Numbered from the stretch's first letter, positions 9,415 through 23,686 are shown. The stretch: 64,000 nt of DNA from Amoebophrya sp. A120 (GCA_905178155.1 CAJINV010000001.1:13904664-13968663); one strand, 5' to 3'. Notes: generated from the sequence alone by a model not told the origin. Program-made: numbers and translations.

Positions 9415-12400
9415 ATGCCGGAGGACGCGAGTCCACCGGGGTCACCCCTCGCAGGGGTGGTCGACAAGCGAAAACACTTGCAGCACAGCGCGATTATGGG
9501 CCGACTAGGCACACTGTCCCCAAAGGCCGTTTCACCCATCAAGATGCGACCAAAGTCAGCAGGTGAGTAGCCTTCTTACATCAGCTAAGGTTTGTTAGAA
9601 GTGGCTTTGTAAGTAGCTTAAATCAACTAATCAGAACATCAACATTCAGATAATTTACGCACCGTTTTTTAATTTCGCACATCCACGCGCCGCATAGACT
9701 GAGAAGCAGATTTCGATTTGCAGTTTCGTTCGTTTCTCGGTCTTCTCGAGGAAAATGTGTCTGACATTTCGAAAACAAAAAATAACTATAACAGGCTCAG
9801 TCCATGGCTCTGAGACGAGTTCACAGCGAAGGGGGAAGCAAATAAGTGAGAAGAGATTACAGAAGCTACTCTACCTCAAGCAGCGCGAGGAAATGAAAGA
9901 CGCGCTCTTACTACAGGTACGACTTCTTTGTAGAGGTTTCAAATTCAAAAGCCGCCTACTTCTCATGGATGGACGAGCGGATGCTTTGTCAAATATGCCA
10001 CCCGTCGTGTTTCTCTACGACTCCGAAAAACAAGAAACCAAAACGAAAACATTAACATCTATCTTCAGGTAAAGGAGAAGTACTTCGAAGAGCATCCGGA
10101 GGCGAAGGCTAAGATGCGGGGAAAGTCAAAAACTCTGGACAGCATCATCGAGGGCCAAGTCGCCGATTTCCAGGAGCAAAACGCGAAGCTATCGAAAGAA
10201 AACTTGGACAGGTTGCTAAAACGGGTGGACAACGAAACAAAAGACGAGGAGGACAAGAGGAGCCACATGTCAGAGTATAATCGCTCCTCGAGTAAAAACT
10301 ACGTGTTTCTGACCCCTTCTTCAAATTTGCGTATTAAAGTACAACTATTCTTGCGGCTCTTCGAGCAGCGCGAATTAGTAGTGGAAAAGGAACAAATTAC
10401 ACTCGACGTGACGCACACCCACTCCCACACGCAGGTACTCGCACCTGTCGCAGCTGTCACACGCAAGTCAAGCCGACAGTGTCCGGGCGCATATCGAGCG
10501 CCTGGCGGCTGCCAGGGGCGAGGGCAAGGAAGGCGAAGAGGGTGGGGAGGAGAAGACAGGCGAGCGTCCCGCTACTACGATAGAAGACCTCATGGGCTTC
10601 AACTGGGTGCGCCTCGATGACTACCAGGATCGATTAGCGGCAGACGAAGACGCCGTGAAAAAAGCCAAAGTTGAGGAGACAAAGGTACTCTTTCTCTTGA
10701 TGTTTCTTTTCCAGGAGCGGTTTTCTGCTCTTCGCTCCTTCGATGTATGGATGTGTGTTGGATCGCTAGTACCTTTTAAGTTGATCGGGATGAATCTGAA
10801 TTGCTATTCTTGCAACGTAAACTTCAACTTCTTATTGCAGGAAAAATACACGAAATTTTTGGACAACCAAGTGCAAGTGCGAACGGACAGAATATCGAAG
10901 GAAAAATATGAGGAAAGTCTCTGGAAATATGTCATCGAGGAAGAAAACGAACGGGTGAAGCACGAAGATGAAGTGAAACAAGCCCACATTAAATACCTAG
11001 CAGAACGAGAATCGAAGGAGCGTGACGAGGCAGCTGCGTTGAAACAGGCCAGGATCGAGGCTGAAAAGGAACAGGTACGATAATTTCCACGTCGCATTGC
11101 ATCAGAAGTATGCGCTTCAGAAATGGCTTCAGAAAATAAAGGCAGCTCAGATAATGCATGCTCGTGAGTGCTGTGCATGTGCTGGTGCTCCGAGTAATAT
11201 GTGCAAGCCGCAATGTTGATTTTCACAATACAGATCCGCCAGGAAGATATCAGATTGTTGGCCAAGGTGCAGCGCGAGATTGAAGAAGCACTGAGGAAAG
11301 AGGAAATCGCAAAAGCGGAGAAAAAAGCCGTGTTCATGAAGGTATCGACTTCTTCTACACATAGAAGCGCCATCGAATTTTCGTCTTGCAAGGCCTGGCG
11401 CTCCCATCACTGAAAAAATGCCGTTGCTTCAATTTGAAAACAAAAAAAAAAACAGGTTAAGAAGGACATTGACATAGCAAAGAAGCATAAAGAAGAGGAG
11501 GAGCTAAAGCGCAAGGAGGAGGAGATGAAACGGGCAAAGGCATATAATAAACTTCTCCTACAGCAAGAGGAAGAGAAAAAGCGCGAACTGGAAAGGAGAA
11601 ATGCTAGACAGAAGGTACTAGAGGTTTTTTGATAAATCTCGCGTATCATGAGAATGACTTTTCTCCAATTTCTATGAGAAAATGGAGGGGAGAATGTGGA
11701 GATCCGAAGTAAATTTGGACACTTTTTCCGGTTTTCCTATAATAAGAATAACCTTCGCCACGTTCACGACCGCATTACAACTACAGGAACTTATGGACAA
11801 GATGAAGAGCACTGTGGCGAAGGCTGCGGCAAGCAAGGGCGCCGAGGACGAGCGCCGCGCGAACGCGCAGCGGAAGGAGAAGGAGGATCTCGCCGAGGAA
11901 AACGAGGTCAACAAGGTCGAGAAGCTCCGTAAAATGCGCGAAGAAACCCGCGATTACGTCCTCATGCAGATGGCAATAAAGAATGGGAAGCGCCAGATGC
12001 ACAGCGAGGTACGAAGATTTTCATTTTTGTATTGACGCTTTAATATGAATTGCAAAAACTAATGCTAAAGCACAAATGACCGTGCAAGAACTTCACTTGC
12101 ACCATTCCCTTGTGTAGGCTACGTAGGGAAGATGACTGAAGATTTTCGCACGGTTGGAGGTTCTTGTTCTCGTTCAGAAATAAGTGAAAACCAAACATCC
12201 GCATCACTCACTCCTACCTGTGTACAACTTCTCTACTAATCCAGGTCAAAGCAGCTCAAGGTGGCATTTTGCTTGAGGACGCCGAATCGTTCTACGCAGA
12301 CAAGGAAAAGGAAAAGGAGATCAAGGTCGCGAAGGGTCAGGCCTACGTAAAGGAGTTGCGGGAGCAGATCAAGGAGCGGGCGGCGCGGAAGGTGTCCAAC

Positions 12401-12487
12401 ATGTCCGCGGAGGAAGTGCGTCTGAACAAAAACTTGATCGACAAAGTCATCGACGACGAGATCAAACGAGGCATCCTGCAGCCCTGA
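9415..12487 (+). CDS. Coiled-coil protein, TPH/CFAP-like (9 exons)
   Basis: Nine exons join with all phases closing to a 563-aa protein: 9415-9562, 9795-9916, 10069-10274, 10435-10684, 10841-11074, 11234-11341, 11456-11614, 11787-12008, 12245-12487. Every intron is GT-AG, 114-236 bp. The product is almost wholly charged alpha-helix (Glu/Lys/Arg/Gln heptads from residue ~95 to the end), broken by a short aromatic segment (MGFNWVRLDDYQ, residue ~205). It ends in a helix containing YVKELREQIKERAARK and IDDEIKRGILQP. That architecture resembles trichohyalin-plectin-homology proteins of cilia (CFAP45/CFAP53/MNS1 group), which bind axonemal microtubules; the exact member is not assignable by eye. 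Exon structure is seen directly; the ciliary role is inference. Confidence 0.85.
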
Positions 12488-13607
12488 GAATCTCGTTCGA
12501 GTTGTGCTCGCTAGTAGAACGGAGTAGAACCTTGACCATCTGAGCACGACGTGCGAGAAGAACCAGTCGGCTGTTGTCTTTGCTTGTGTTAACTGTTGCC
12601 GTTCTCAGCGGTATCCAAAGTCGAAACCGAAAAAAGTAGACAGAACGCTAAAAGCTACTTTTTATACTCGTGAATGTTTTAAAGTCAACAACTAAATCCA
12701 AAAAATATCATCTTCAGAAAAAACAACTGTATGCGACGGATAGGGGACACACACTCCATCCGAAAGACCGAGCTTCTTATCAACCTAGTTCTAGCAGAAC
12801 CAGACTACAAGGCATTTTGATGCTGGAAAACTTTTCGACAAAACGTGTTGTGAAAATTTGAACTTGATGTTACATGCGACCAGCAAGCAAGCCTATGTGG
12901 TTTTGAACACACCATCCGCGAACCACTCGGAGTTGGAAAGCCTGAATTGTTTCTGTACAATGGACGAGGCTGTGTCTGTGTTGAATTTTAGTCGCATGTG
13001 ATGTTGAACTTGCTTCTATTTAAACCTGTTTGTTTGGACGAGAACATCCTGTGAATCGACCCGCAGTCATCTCCATCTGCGAAAACCGTGCTGTTTTTTG
13101 CGTTGCGTGTGTTCTCTCGCCCGACTTCCATACAGTGCCTACATAGCTTGTGCTGGTGGATGTGGAACTTTTAAGTAGAAGGCGGTTCATCGAACTCCAA
13201 TGTTGAATTTGATCTTCAACAGTGATGGTGCGGATGCTGCAGATCCATAATAACGATGAAATCAACTACTACATTTGGATGCTGTTGCTGATCAGCCGGA
13301 AGATGTCCACTGACTTAAGTACTTCGGTTTTTTCTTTTGGAAACTTAAGGTGTCTAAGTAGACTTGCATCTCCGACTTAAAGCACCGGACCGTCAACATG
13401 ATTCTTCATGGTTATTTCAGTCACGTCAGGGTCAACCATCCTGCTAAGTAAGCAGTTTTCAAGACTATCAAGATTTCGATTTGCACTAGCAGTGGTAAGT
13501 AGTCTTTTAGTACAGTTTTGCTTGTGCCTCACTTCTTCTTTGACCTGACAATTTTGTGGTAAAGACGTACACGTTGTGGTTACCCAACTCAGAGAGCTGT
13601 GGCAAAG
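12488..13607. other. Intergenic, nothing recognised
   Basis: About 1.1 kb, AT-richer, with only short frames. No repeat or RNA gene seen. Confidence 0.45.
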
Positions 13608-16600
13608 ATGGCGGGCAGTTCTTCAGACAGCGGAAAAAGCTTGGTTGACAACAATACTGCGCACCGAGGCCGCGCGAAGAGGAAGCGACGAGAATCTGGA
13701 AATAAATCAGAGCCATCTATGGAGACCGTAGGTCTAGGTGAAGATGAAGTTGAAGACGGGAACAGAGAAGATGAGAAGCCGAATGACGAACAGTCCGGAA
13801 GCAAAAAGAAAAAAAAGAGGAAAAAAGAAAAGAAAACTAAAAAGACAAAAAAGGACAAGGAGAGAGTCCCTTCTCCTCGCGATGATGCCGCGAGTCAGAG
13901 CGCCGAGGACGAGATTGATTTTGTCAAGCCCTCATCAGATCGAGATCGTCGAACCGAAAACGCTCGGAAAAAAGATGAAGATGTTCCAGCGGTGACACCT
14001 CAGGCTCAGGCTCCGAAAGCAAAGTTAGTAGCTCGCAAGGACGTGGAACAGCAGCGGGCAAGCGATAAGGGGTCGGGAGGTGAAAGACGCAAGTATCACG
14101 ATGACAAGATGCCTGCAGATGACGACCGGGCGGGAACAAAGGCAAAAGACAGCGAGCAAAAAGCGCAGCGACGGCGGAGTAGAGAAGAAGATGGAAGTCA
14201 GAACGATGATGGAAATCCCACTGACAAAGCTAAAAAACGAAAGAACATGATGAAGCGAGGCAAGAAATCCAGATCATCCTCGGCATCTTCAGTTTCACGA
14301 GACAGGAGAAGCAATGACGAAAATGAGGCTAATCACGCCAAGGGAAAAAAAGCCAAAACGAAAAAACGTAGAGGCGAGGGGAGCGGAAAGCAATCTGGTG
14401 AAGGTAGCGAAGCAGACGCAGGTATAACGAGAAAGCGACACAAACAGCAGGCTTCAGACCGAAACCAGCAGGAGGCCTCCGCGTCCGCAAGCGTCAGCAG
14501 AGGTTCCAAGGGTAAGAAGACCCATGAAGCAGGCACCTTTTCCGATCGCCGCGAGTCTGCGAAAGAACCAAAGCAGGACCGTGAAGCAAGGGAGACTCCG
14601 CGGAACAAGACCTTTCAAGAAGGGCCAAGCCGCGGTAGCAAGGATCAAGCAAAATCCAAGTCGCGTTCGAGAGACAGCCGATCGAGGGACCATGACCGCG
14701 GTAAAGGCCGTCGTGAAGACGACAACTATGACACAAATAAAGGACGTGATCGCGATGACAAGTACAAAGAGGACGATAGAAAGCGGGAAACCAACAAGCC
14801 AGGTCAACAGCGAGGAGGACGAAAACGTGCTGATAGAAGCGGTTCCAGTCGTCGCAACCGGGGCCGCGCTGACAGTCGCCGTCGCAGTGGCAGTAACGAG
14901 CGTGGCCGGTTCGAGGACAAGAACGCCAAATCTCGTGCCAACGACGGCGTCAAATCGGGCCAAAAAGACCAGCGCCGCAGTCGGAGTCGGCGGGGAGGCG
15001 GGCCTCGGCGGGACTACAATCCCGGGCGCTCGGATGCTGCAAAAGCTACGAGCAGAGGCAGGTCCCGAAACGGCAGGCGTGACACGAAAAGAGACGATGA
15101 CTACTACGGAAAGCCAGTAGACGGGGATACGCCCATCAGTCGACCACGTGGCGCGGAAGGCACAGGAGATAATAAGCAACATCGCCGGGGTCATGGGGAA
15201 GACAGCCGAGAACGTGGTCGTGCCGGAGGCACTGGTGGTAGAAACAACAATTTTGATCGAAACGACAAGGGCAAAAAGGGCGACGGCAAGGGAGACCGGG
15301 GTCGCGATCAAAACAGGTATGACGACCGGCGCGGGGGACGTGCGGGTAACTACGATGAGAACCGACAAGGTCAGCAGCGGGGGAGCGAGACTTTCGGTAG
15401 GCGTGATCAGAACCAGCGCACGACATCAGGCACATTTGGGAACAGGGGACAGCCGCCGAACGATTATCGCCCGCCTCGTGCGGCAGGAGATAAAAATCCG
15501 AGATCCAGTGCGAATGCCGAATCGAAGAAAGAAGCATTTGGATCGAATCCGGCGGGTACGGGAGGGGCCACCGCCCGGACCACCAGGTTTGACCAGCCGC
15601 CTTCAGGTTCAGCATCCGGGAGTCAGCGGCAGAACAAAGGTTCGAGCAGCTACAACAATTCCCAACAAGACGACAGGAACACAAAGATTTCTTTTGGCTT
15701 GAAAGGCAACAAGCCCGCGGGACCAAACTGGGGGAAGGGAAGGGGCGGAAAGACACCAAGAGACGAAGTTGCGAAGGGTGGTGGAGTAACAGTCCAAGAT
15801 GGGAACCTTGGTCCGTCGAATTCTGCCGGCGCGCCCCCGCCCCCTCCGCCTCCACCTCCGCCGCAAATACGAGCCATCGCGGCAGCTTCCCCGTCTTCGC
15901 AGAATCAGAACCAGCCGTTGCCTCCGGTGCCATCGCCTCCAGTTCAAGGTGGAACAGTCGCGCTTGCGGCTGCACAGCAACTTGTTGGGCCGAGCCAATC
16001 TCCGAGCAACCCAGGTGGAGGAGTGCAAGTAGTTGCGGTAGCTGCTGCAGGGCCGCTTCCAGCGTCTCATCTATCTCCACCAACGTTGCCCCCTCCGTCG
16101 TTTAATGCTGCAGGGATTCCGGCAAACGCAAACCCAGCTGCAATCGGGAGTTTGCCACTAGGCGTCGGTCCACAAAGCGGACCAAAAATGGTTCCTGGTG
16201 CGGTACCGCCTTCTGCTTTGCAAACCACAGCGCAATCTCAGCCTGCAGGTGCGTCGGCTGGGATGCAAGCCGGGCCGATCGGACCGACACCGACTGGCGA
16301 AGGTCACCCGACGAGTGGCGCTTCAGCAGCTGCGCGAGGGGGCGGAGGCGTCCAGGCCCCACCCGTTGCGTCGACTATTGGCGCAGCCCCGGGGACAAGC
16401 AAAACTCCCGAGGCCATGGGTTCTTCAGGAGCTGTGGCGGAAAAAGCAGAGCCCGAGGCCGAGCAGCAGCCCAGTTCCGAGAACAAGTCTGCGGATCAAG
16501 TGCAAGTGGCAGAGTCCGTCAAAACCGGCGCATATTCCGCGAAGCTACCGATAACGGCGCCACCTGTCGCCGAACAAAATAAAGGGGACATCGACGGCGT

Positions 16601-19600
16601 TCCCTTAGATAAACAACCCGTGAGCGCACCAGCCTCACCTTCTCGTCGCAATTTAGTGCCGCTACCAGGGAAAGAGGAAGGATTGAAAAATCAAGTTCCT
16701 GTCCAGGCATCACCTTTGACTAGCGCGGCAACTACACTGGTGAGCAAAGCAAGCGCCCCGCCGCCGACGGGTGCGACGGCTGCGATGCCTCCCTCGCATG
16801 CGAAGAGCAGTGGGCCACCTCCACCTGCTGTAGCGGAGCTACCGGATATCCGTATGCTGCCTTCTGTGAAAGGACGCGAGGAAGAATTGAATACAGCACT
16901 GGCGCACGGAAGCGGAACCGAACTTGGAATAGCGATCAAAATGTCCATCGAATACAAGAAAAAGTTGTGTCAAAAGCTGTACCCTTCGGACGAGGAGTGG
17001 ATGAATGCAGCAGGTCTAGACCAGGACTTGAAGAGACATTTCGACCTGGAAGACAGCCGTGACAATGTCGATGATCGACTGAGACAACTATTTCACGAGT
17101 ATCAGCAAATCGCGCACCCGAATCCGACGGGTCTGGGGCTGATGATGGCGCCTCCTCAACATCCGCAACAGCCAGGACCCCGAGTGCAAGCGTTTGTTGG
17201 GAGCGGAGCTCTGGTTTCGGCCAACCCGAATCTTCCTTCGCAGGACGTGTCTCTGGTACTTGTGACACTTATCTTACACCGACAATCATAATAGAAGATG
17301 CACATGCTCTTCCTTTTTCTATATCGCAACTCCTACTCCACAAGTTCCTCTCTCTGTCTTGTCCTTTATCTTTTCAAGCTGAATTTTAAAATATTACTGG
17401 AGACGAGCACATGCACATGATGATCACGAACGCCTACCGGGCCGCAGCTGCGCCAACGTAGACGTCCGTGCATAAGGCTACAAGAAGTAGTAGGATAGCT
17501 TTCCTTCTGCTTCTACTTGCCAGCAAATAATAAAACAAACGTTACTACAACTACAGGGTTTAGGCTTTTAGGGTTCTTCTTATTTTGACTTTACTACTAC
17601 AGGTTCCTGCTGGCCCTGGTTTTTCTGGCAATTCGCCGTTTGCTAGCCCGCCAGCTGGCTCCAACCCCGGATACGAAGGATCCTACCATCAGGACCATAC
17701 CCCAGGAGCAGGCTCTTGGCGTGATCATCACGACGGCCAGAACTACAGTCGAGATGAAAACTACAATCAACCGGAACGCTGGGACGAGCACGAGACCGAC
17801 ATGCGGGAAGAAGAATCGGAGCAAAATGACGAGGCTTACGATCATACGAACGTACAGCACGTCAATACTGTTGAAAAAAAGAAACTCGACAAGAATCGGG
17901 TTCCCCTAGATGCAGCCCACGAAGCCTGGGAAAAAAAGTGTTTTTCACGAGACCCGGTGCCGTTCCTCGAACAGGTAAAAATACTGTATCTTTTTGCGGG
18001 CCAAACGGCTCGCTGTAAAGGAATATCCTCCGCCTGCTGTGCATGTGCAAAATCAGATAGATGTGGAACTCTTTTTTGAAGATCTTTCAAAGAAATAGAA
18101 AGGATAAGGAACATATGAAAAAGCACAGGGTTCGGTTCTTTCCAGTAGTATCAATCTATTGTGCAATAGCAATTATACACAACCTCTGTTCAGGTGGAAT
18201 ACGATTATCCAGAAACTGTGTTTGGAAAAGAGCCAGAACACAAGCGAGATTATCCCGGATGCCAGGCGATCCTGTACAAGCCGCCGCGAACGGAGCGCAT
18301 CGAGAATTTTGCTGAGGGTCTTCTGTCCTTCTTGGAGAAGAACATCAAATGGGAGAAACGGAATTACAACCACATGGTTGCCTGGTACACGGAAGAAAAT
18401 ATGCAGATTCCGTATTCGTACGATAGCACCAAGACGAACATCCCCAAGGTTTTTCCTGACTGGATGGAGGCGATGCGACGACACATGATGATCACGCTGC
18501 ACCTTCCGATGGACAATCCGCCGAACGGCTGCAATATCAATTTGTACAGAAATGGGTCCGCGAAATTGGGCGCCCACTCTGACAACGAGTTCATTTTTGA
18601 CGGTATCAACTCCGCCATTAAGATTGTCTCCTTCAGCATCGGACAGCCCCGGACATTCCAGATTGTTGACCACAGGACGAAAGATGTGATAGAGGAAATT
18701 GTTCTTCCGGAGCTGAGCTACTTCACGATGGAAGGAAATTTTCAGCGAGATCTGAAGCACCAGCTTCCGGAGGAGCCCGACAAGACGCGCCCGCGAATCA
18801 ACATCACATGGCGTTGGATTCTGAAGAAAAACGAGACCGATCAATCGGTCTATGAAAAGCGCAATAACCTAAACCACAAAGGAAAGAGAAGCAAGGGCGA
18901 AGGGAGAGGAAACAACTGGAGCAACTGGCAGAACCCAGGAGTGTCCATTGGCGGTGCCACGCCAGCTGCAGGTGCTTCGTCCTCACAACAGCAGAACAAT
19001 AAAGGAGGAGGCAGCAACTGGCACAGTTTCGGTGCTGCCAGTGGCGCTGGTGCAAGCCAGAATCAGGCTTGGGGCTATGAAAATAACAGCGGGAGCCAGA
19101 ATAATTCCACTTGGGACCACTATGAGAATGTGGGCGGGACGACGAGCCAGAACAACTCAGCTTGGGGCTCCTACAATGAGAATGTAGGCGGGACGAGCCA
19201 GAATTCCGCTCGGGGCTTCGAGAGTGCTCAGTCCAGTCCGCAGCAAGCAGTAGGTACGGGCGCAGCGTCGAGTCGGCAGTTCAACCAGCATGATAGCTAC
19301 AATAACAATCAAAATCGCAGTGGCGGCAAGGGACGCGGGCGGCAGTCGAACCAGCACCACCACGGCGCGACGACGAACAACTATCGAAGTCAGAGAAACA
19401 CCTCTGCTTCCGACGGCGATAGGGCGATTGAGTTTGAGGGCAGACACCGGCACGAGCAGCCCTCGAAAACTACAGGCACGCATGGAGGAAAATGGATGAG
19501 GAGAGAGTCAAATCGGCAGGGACGCAGGGGGAACTTCCAGGGGAAAGAGCTGCAGCAAGAAAACAAAAGGCCTCTGGCAAGAAAATTTGAAGTTGAAGTA

Positions 19601-20917
19601 TCAAGCAATCCAGCACGCTCCTCTTCAAGTGAGGACGAGGAGGAGGACAACGAGCAGAGCAGTAGCGCTCGTGCGCTGCCGGATTTTTCCAAGATGGGTG
19701 CAAACGCTGCCATCACCGCTTTGAACAAGGAGATTGCGAAAAAGGTGGCTGAATCGAGCGAGGACGTCAAAAACGAGCAGACCGTGTCCGTGGCGGAAGT
19801 TGGTAAGACAGCGCCCGCTTGCTCGTCAAATCTGGATCCGAAATCAACCGCGCATTTTCTAGAGCATATGAAGACAAAAGTCGAGGAAGATAAAAACCCA
19901 CTGAGCGGGAGTGCTTCATCGACTGCAGGGGCCCCACAGGTAACAAAGGCGGCGGCCGCACACGCTGGTCCGGTGTTCACCAGTCAGATCCACCGAGCGA
20001 CGGGCAATCCAGGCACTGGTAACAACGCACAAACCGAACAACAATCGAAAGCATCATCAAAGGGCGCTATTACACGAACGCCGCTCACCTCACCCCAGCT
20101 CCAGCACACTACTGCTGCTCTCATGCCGCCCCCACCACCTCCGGGGGCTTCGTCTAATCCAAACAGTGCAACGAATGCGACTCGTGGCGCGAGATCGGCT
20201 TCATCCTCGATGCAAGTGGGAGCGCTGATGCGGGGTCAGCAACCGCTGCAAGATGCGTCAGGAACGGCCCCAGCAACGGGGCCCACGAAAGGAGGCACAA
20301 ACAATACTGCGGACCAGCACGCAGCATACACCACTCATGCGCAAGCGACGACAGCCACAGCTAGCGCAGGAGCAAGCATTTTGTCTTCGAATCTTGTTAA
20401 TCCCACGAGCGCGCAAGTGCATGCCGACACGCCCGCTACTCCAGTCACCTTCGAACATATGGCTCACCTTGCACCTCCACAAGGAGGTGCAGGCGCAACT
20501 TCGTCGCAGCAGCAACAGCAGCACCAGCACCATGGCGGGAACAAAGCGGGAAACAGTGGCAAACCAGGAGGATCGCAAAACTACAGCACGAATCGGACTG
20601 CAAACTCCTATCAGCAGGGCTCGCAGTCCAACAACTCTAGTTACTACAACAATTCGAATTCCCAAAATCGACTAAATGCGCAAGCGCACTATCATGGTTC
20701 TTCTCGAGGAGGGGGAGCGGCGGGTGGGAAAAACCAAGGTGGCGATGGTCGTCCGGCTCCGTACGGCAATGCAAATTTCAGCAGGGGAGGCGCGAGCAAG
20801 GGAAGCGCTGGAACGGGCAACAAGGGACACCAGGTGTGGAACAAAGGAAGCGGTCGAGGGGGAGGCGGTACAAAGAATTACAACTGGGACTATAATCAAA
20901 ATCAATCGTACTACTAG
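13608..20917 (+). CDS. Giant RS/Pro-rich protein with AlkB-type 2OG-Fe(II) dioxygenase domain
   Basis: Three exons (13608-17255, 17603-17974, 18194-20917) give 2247 aa. Residues 1-~700 are Lys/Arg/Asp/Ser/Gly-rich (RS- and RGG-like, typical of RNA-binding nuclear proteins). Residues ~740-1060 are Pro/Ala/Gln-rich with a polyproline run. Exon 3 starts with an AlkB-like dioxygenase: the iron-binding HSD is at H1468 and D1470 in LGAHSDNEFIFDG, followed by IKIVSFSIGQPRTFQI, distal His H1529 in DLKHQLPEE, and the 2-oxoglutarate signature R-x-N-x-T-x-R at 1541-1547. The catalytic set therefore looks intact. The C-terminal ~700 residues are Gly/Asn/Gln/Ser-rich. AlkB enzymes oxidatively demethylate nucleic acids; the RNA-binding-like tails suggest an RNA substrate, which is inference. 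The first donor is uncertain between GTGTCT at 17247 and GTACTT at 17256; both keep frame. Confidence 0.85.
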
Positions 20918-21430
20918 GACATGCAGGTATTAACCAGAAATGAACGACAACAACATTCTTTCCAAGAAGAAGCGGATCATGTAGCAATGTCAGAATATGT
21001 TGTATCTTGGAAGGCCAAGGCGGCGTCATAAAACGAAAAAGCCTAAAGCTAAATGCTAAGTGTTGAAGTCCTCTTCTTGTGGAAAGGGATACGAGGCACG
21101 AGCACAAAGGATTAGGAACGTCGACAATCCAAACAAGAACCCCGACCCATTTTCTTCTTTTAATTATGTTTCTCGGCTACAACCACAAAATCTAAAGAAA
21201 TCATTCGCGCCACACGATGGATTGCATGATCATGGAGGCGACGCTGTCGGGAGCTTTTGTTTTCTGTTCTCTCCCTTTTACTGTGAGTTTTTCGCGGACC
21301 AGAGAGAAACAGCTTATGAACAACTTGAACTTTAGTCGATTCTTGCAAACTACAGGCAAAAATACGACTTCGGAGTGAGAGCCCTAGAGGTGAATCATGT
21401 TGCTGAGTTTCTAAGTCCGCAGCGAAAAAT
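20918..21430. other. Intergenic, nothing recognised
   Basis: About 510 bp between + strand genes; no feature supported. Confidence 0.45.
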
Positions 21431-23388
21431 ATGATGAGGAGAATGCGTAGTTGGATTCCCGTCCTCGGCTTTCCGTTGTCCCAGCACTTGTTCGCGCTCG
21501 TTTTTCGTTGCCGAACCGTGCGTGCCCAAGGTGCCTGTGTGGACAGCGGTACGGCGCAGCAATGCGCCGATTTCTCCAAGTCATTCAATTGCTACGACGA
21601 TATGGGAGCGCAGTGTCGTTCCTTGAACGGAGAGTCGCACCCCGCCTGTCCGGCCTTGGCGGGAATCAAGCTGCAAAGCGTGTGCTGCGCGACCTGCGCA
21701 GGCTGTGGGGACTTTCACTGGCAGTGCACCACACAATACGTACGGAGCTACCTAAACCTACTGTTGCTTGCCTTTGAAGATTCAGCTTCAGGTTCTTCAC
21801 CATACGGCTCAGCTGACGAGTTTTCCGATTTATTGTCTCGGAATTCTTCCCACTTTTCTTCTTCGGAAGAAGATGTGTAGTTGCTACTGTTTGGCAATAA
21901 ACACTGAATGAAGAACAACACCAACAATGAAATAAACAGTCGAAGTACTACGGATGCAACGAGGACCTCGGCGTCGTCTGCCGTGACTTACTAGGCGCCA
22001 GCGAGCCGGGCTGCACCCAGCTGGACGGCCGACTGGTGAAGCTGGATTGCTGCCGCAGTTGCCGGGACATTGAGGCCAACGACGTGGCGACGCTGATGCG
22101 GCTGGAGTGCCTGGCGCACCAGGAGCTGCGGATGCGGTACGACGTGAATTACCAGGAGGGCTTGGCAGTCTTGCGGAACACGAACGGGTGCAGTGCACAA
22201 AATCTGCACAACCCGAGCGACGCGTGGGCGACGCTGCCCGTGGTGTGCCGGCAAGCCATGTGCAAAGCGTATTTCGCACAGTACGTCCCCGCCTGCAGCT
22301 GCTTTACGGACGAACGCAATGAGGCCGCCGCTCTGAAATCCCTGTGCAGCAGCAGCTCGATCTGGGGCACGGAGTACGCGAACTTCGATGTGGGGGGGCA
22401 GAGTGATCTGTGCGCCAATTTTGCCTTCATCGCCGGTCGGGTGCGCGAGCCGACCCGGCCGATGGGCAATCCCGACCAAATTTTTGCGGTGAAGAAGCAC
22501 CTGGCGGAAACTGTGTTCAAAGTCGACAGCTACACCCGTTTTCTCTGGATCACGGAAGTGGCGCTGGTCGATTCTAATGACGCAACCAAGGGGTACGACT
22601 ACAAGCTCGTCATCGGAATCGGGTCGAAAAACTTTTTGGAGGAGGTGTTCGCGCCGAAAGTCGGCCTGGTCACCTGGACGGGGATCGAGTATTACAACAT
22701 GAACGGCCCGATGCCGACGCTGACAGCGACCGCAGCGCCGAATCAAATCTTGCAGTTCCCAACGACCACCACCGTGGCGCCCGTCGTGACTGCTCCACCG
22801 GCCACGACGACAACGACAGCAGCGCCAAGTGGTAATGGCACAAGTTCTTCTGGCGCGGAAGCACCCGCCCCTAGTCCGGAGACCACGACAACGACGACCA
22901 CGTCAACCAGCACAACAACGCGAAAGCCCTCGGCGGACTTCGCTGGGTTGCTGGCGCAAATTTTGGCGGACAGCGGTGGAGGAGGCAGTTCCGGGACCAC
23001 GTCTTCTCAGGACGCGAACTTGATCGCCGTTCCTCTCCCCACTACTGTAGGCTGTTCAAACCCGAACGGCGGTGAGGCGACCTTGCAAGCCCTGGAGAGT
23101 CTGCGCCTGCGGGAACTAGAAGAAGATGTCTATGACGTGGTCTCCGCTGCGGGCGTTGAGATTGACGCCGAGGACGTAGCAGGGACTTCTGCAGGAGACG
23201 AAAGCTCTTACAATGCAAATGGTGCGGTAACATGGGCCGACGAGAGTAGCATAAATGCGGAAATAAAACCACGAGGACCGAAAATATCAATCGACAAGGC
23301 TCTCGGGGACTTTTTGGAGCAAATCGGCTACAATAGCGACCAATCGATTGTGCGAAGCGATCCTGCAATTTGCCTTCATGCGACCTGA
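21431..23388 (+). CDS. Secreted Cys-rich, Thr-rich (mucin-like) protein
   Basis: Two exons (21431-21739 and 21940-23388; intron GTACGG...AACAG) give 585 aa. The N-terminus has basic residues, then a hydrophobic run ending LFALVFRCRTVRAQG, consistent with a signal peptide cleaved near residue 35. Two Cys-rich modules follow (CVDSGTAQQCADF...VCCATCAGCGDF, then YYGCNEDLG...LDCCRSCRDI), resembling small disulfide repeats of the ShK type in spacing, though I cannot assign them. A Thr/Pro/Ala-rich stretch at residues ~340-410 looks like an O-glycosylated stalk. No membrane anchor is visible at the C-terminus. Likely secreted or on the cell surface; the role is unknown. Confidence 0.75.
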
Positions 23389-23686
23389 CCAGTGTACCAA
23401 AAGATGTGTTCTGGAACAGAGGCTTGTGAAATTCTGAATCTCAGGCTTTTTGTTGATCATTCATAGTTTTTGTTGGTTTGTCATCTGCTCGTACTTCGTA
23501 AAAAATCGTCGGTACTATCGCGTTTTTTTGCTTGCTATTGCGCCTTAGACCAAAGACACTTCTACGTAAAAAGTGATGAAGTTGAAGATGAATAACTGCA
23601 AGTCATGATGCAGCATAAACTATAGCGACGAGGAACACGAAAACAAAAACCGAATTGTACGATAAGACATAGATATCATCAAAAAA

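Noticed and set aside
14454-16083. Long minus-strand frames opposite the RS/Pro-rich exon
   Set aside because: Shadow of biased codons on the + strand, which has spliced continuity into the AlkB domain.
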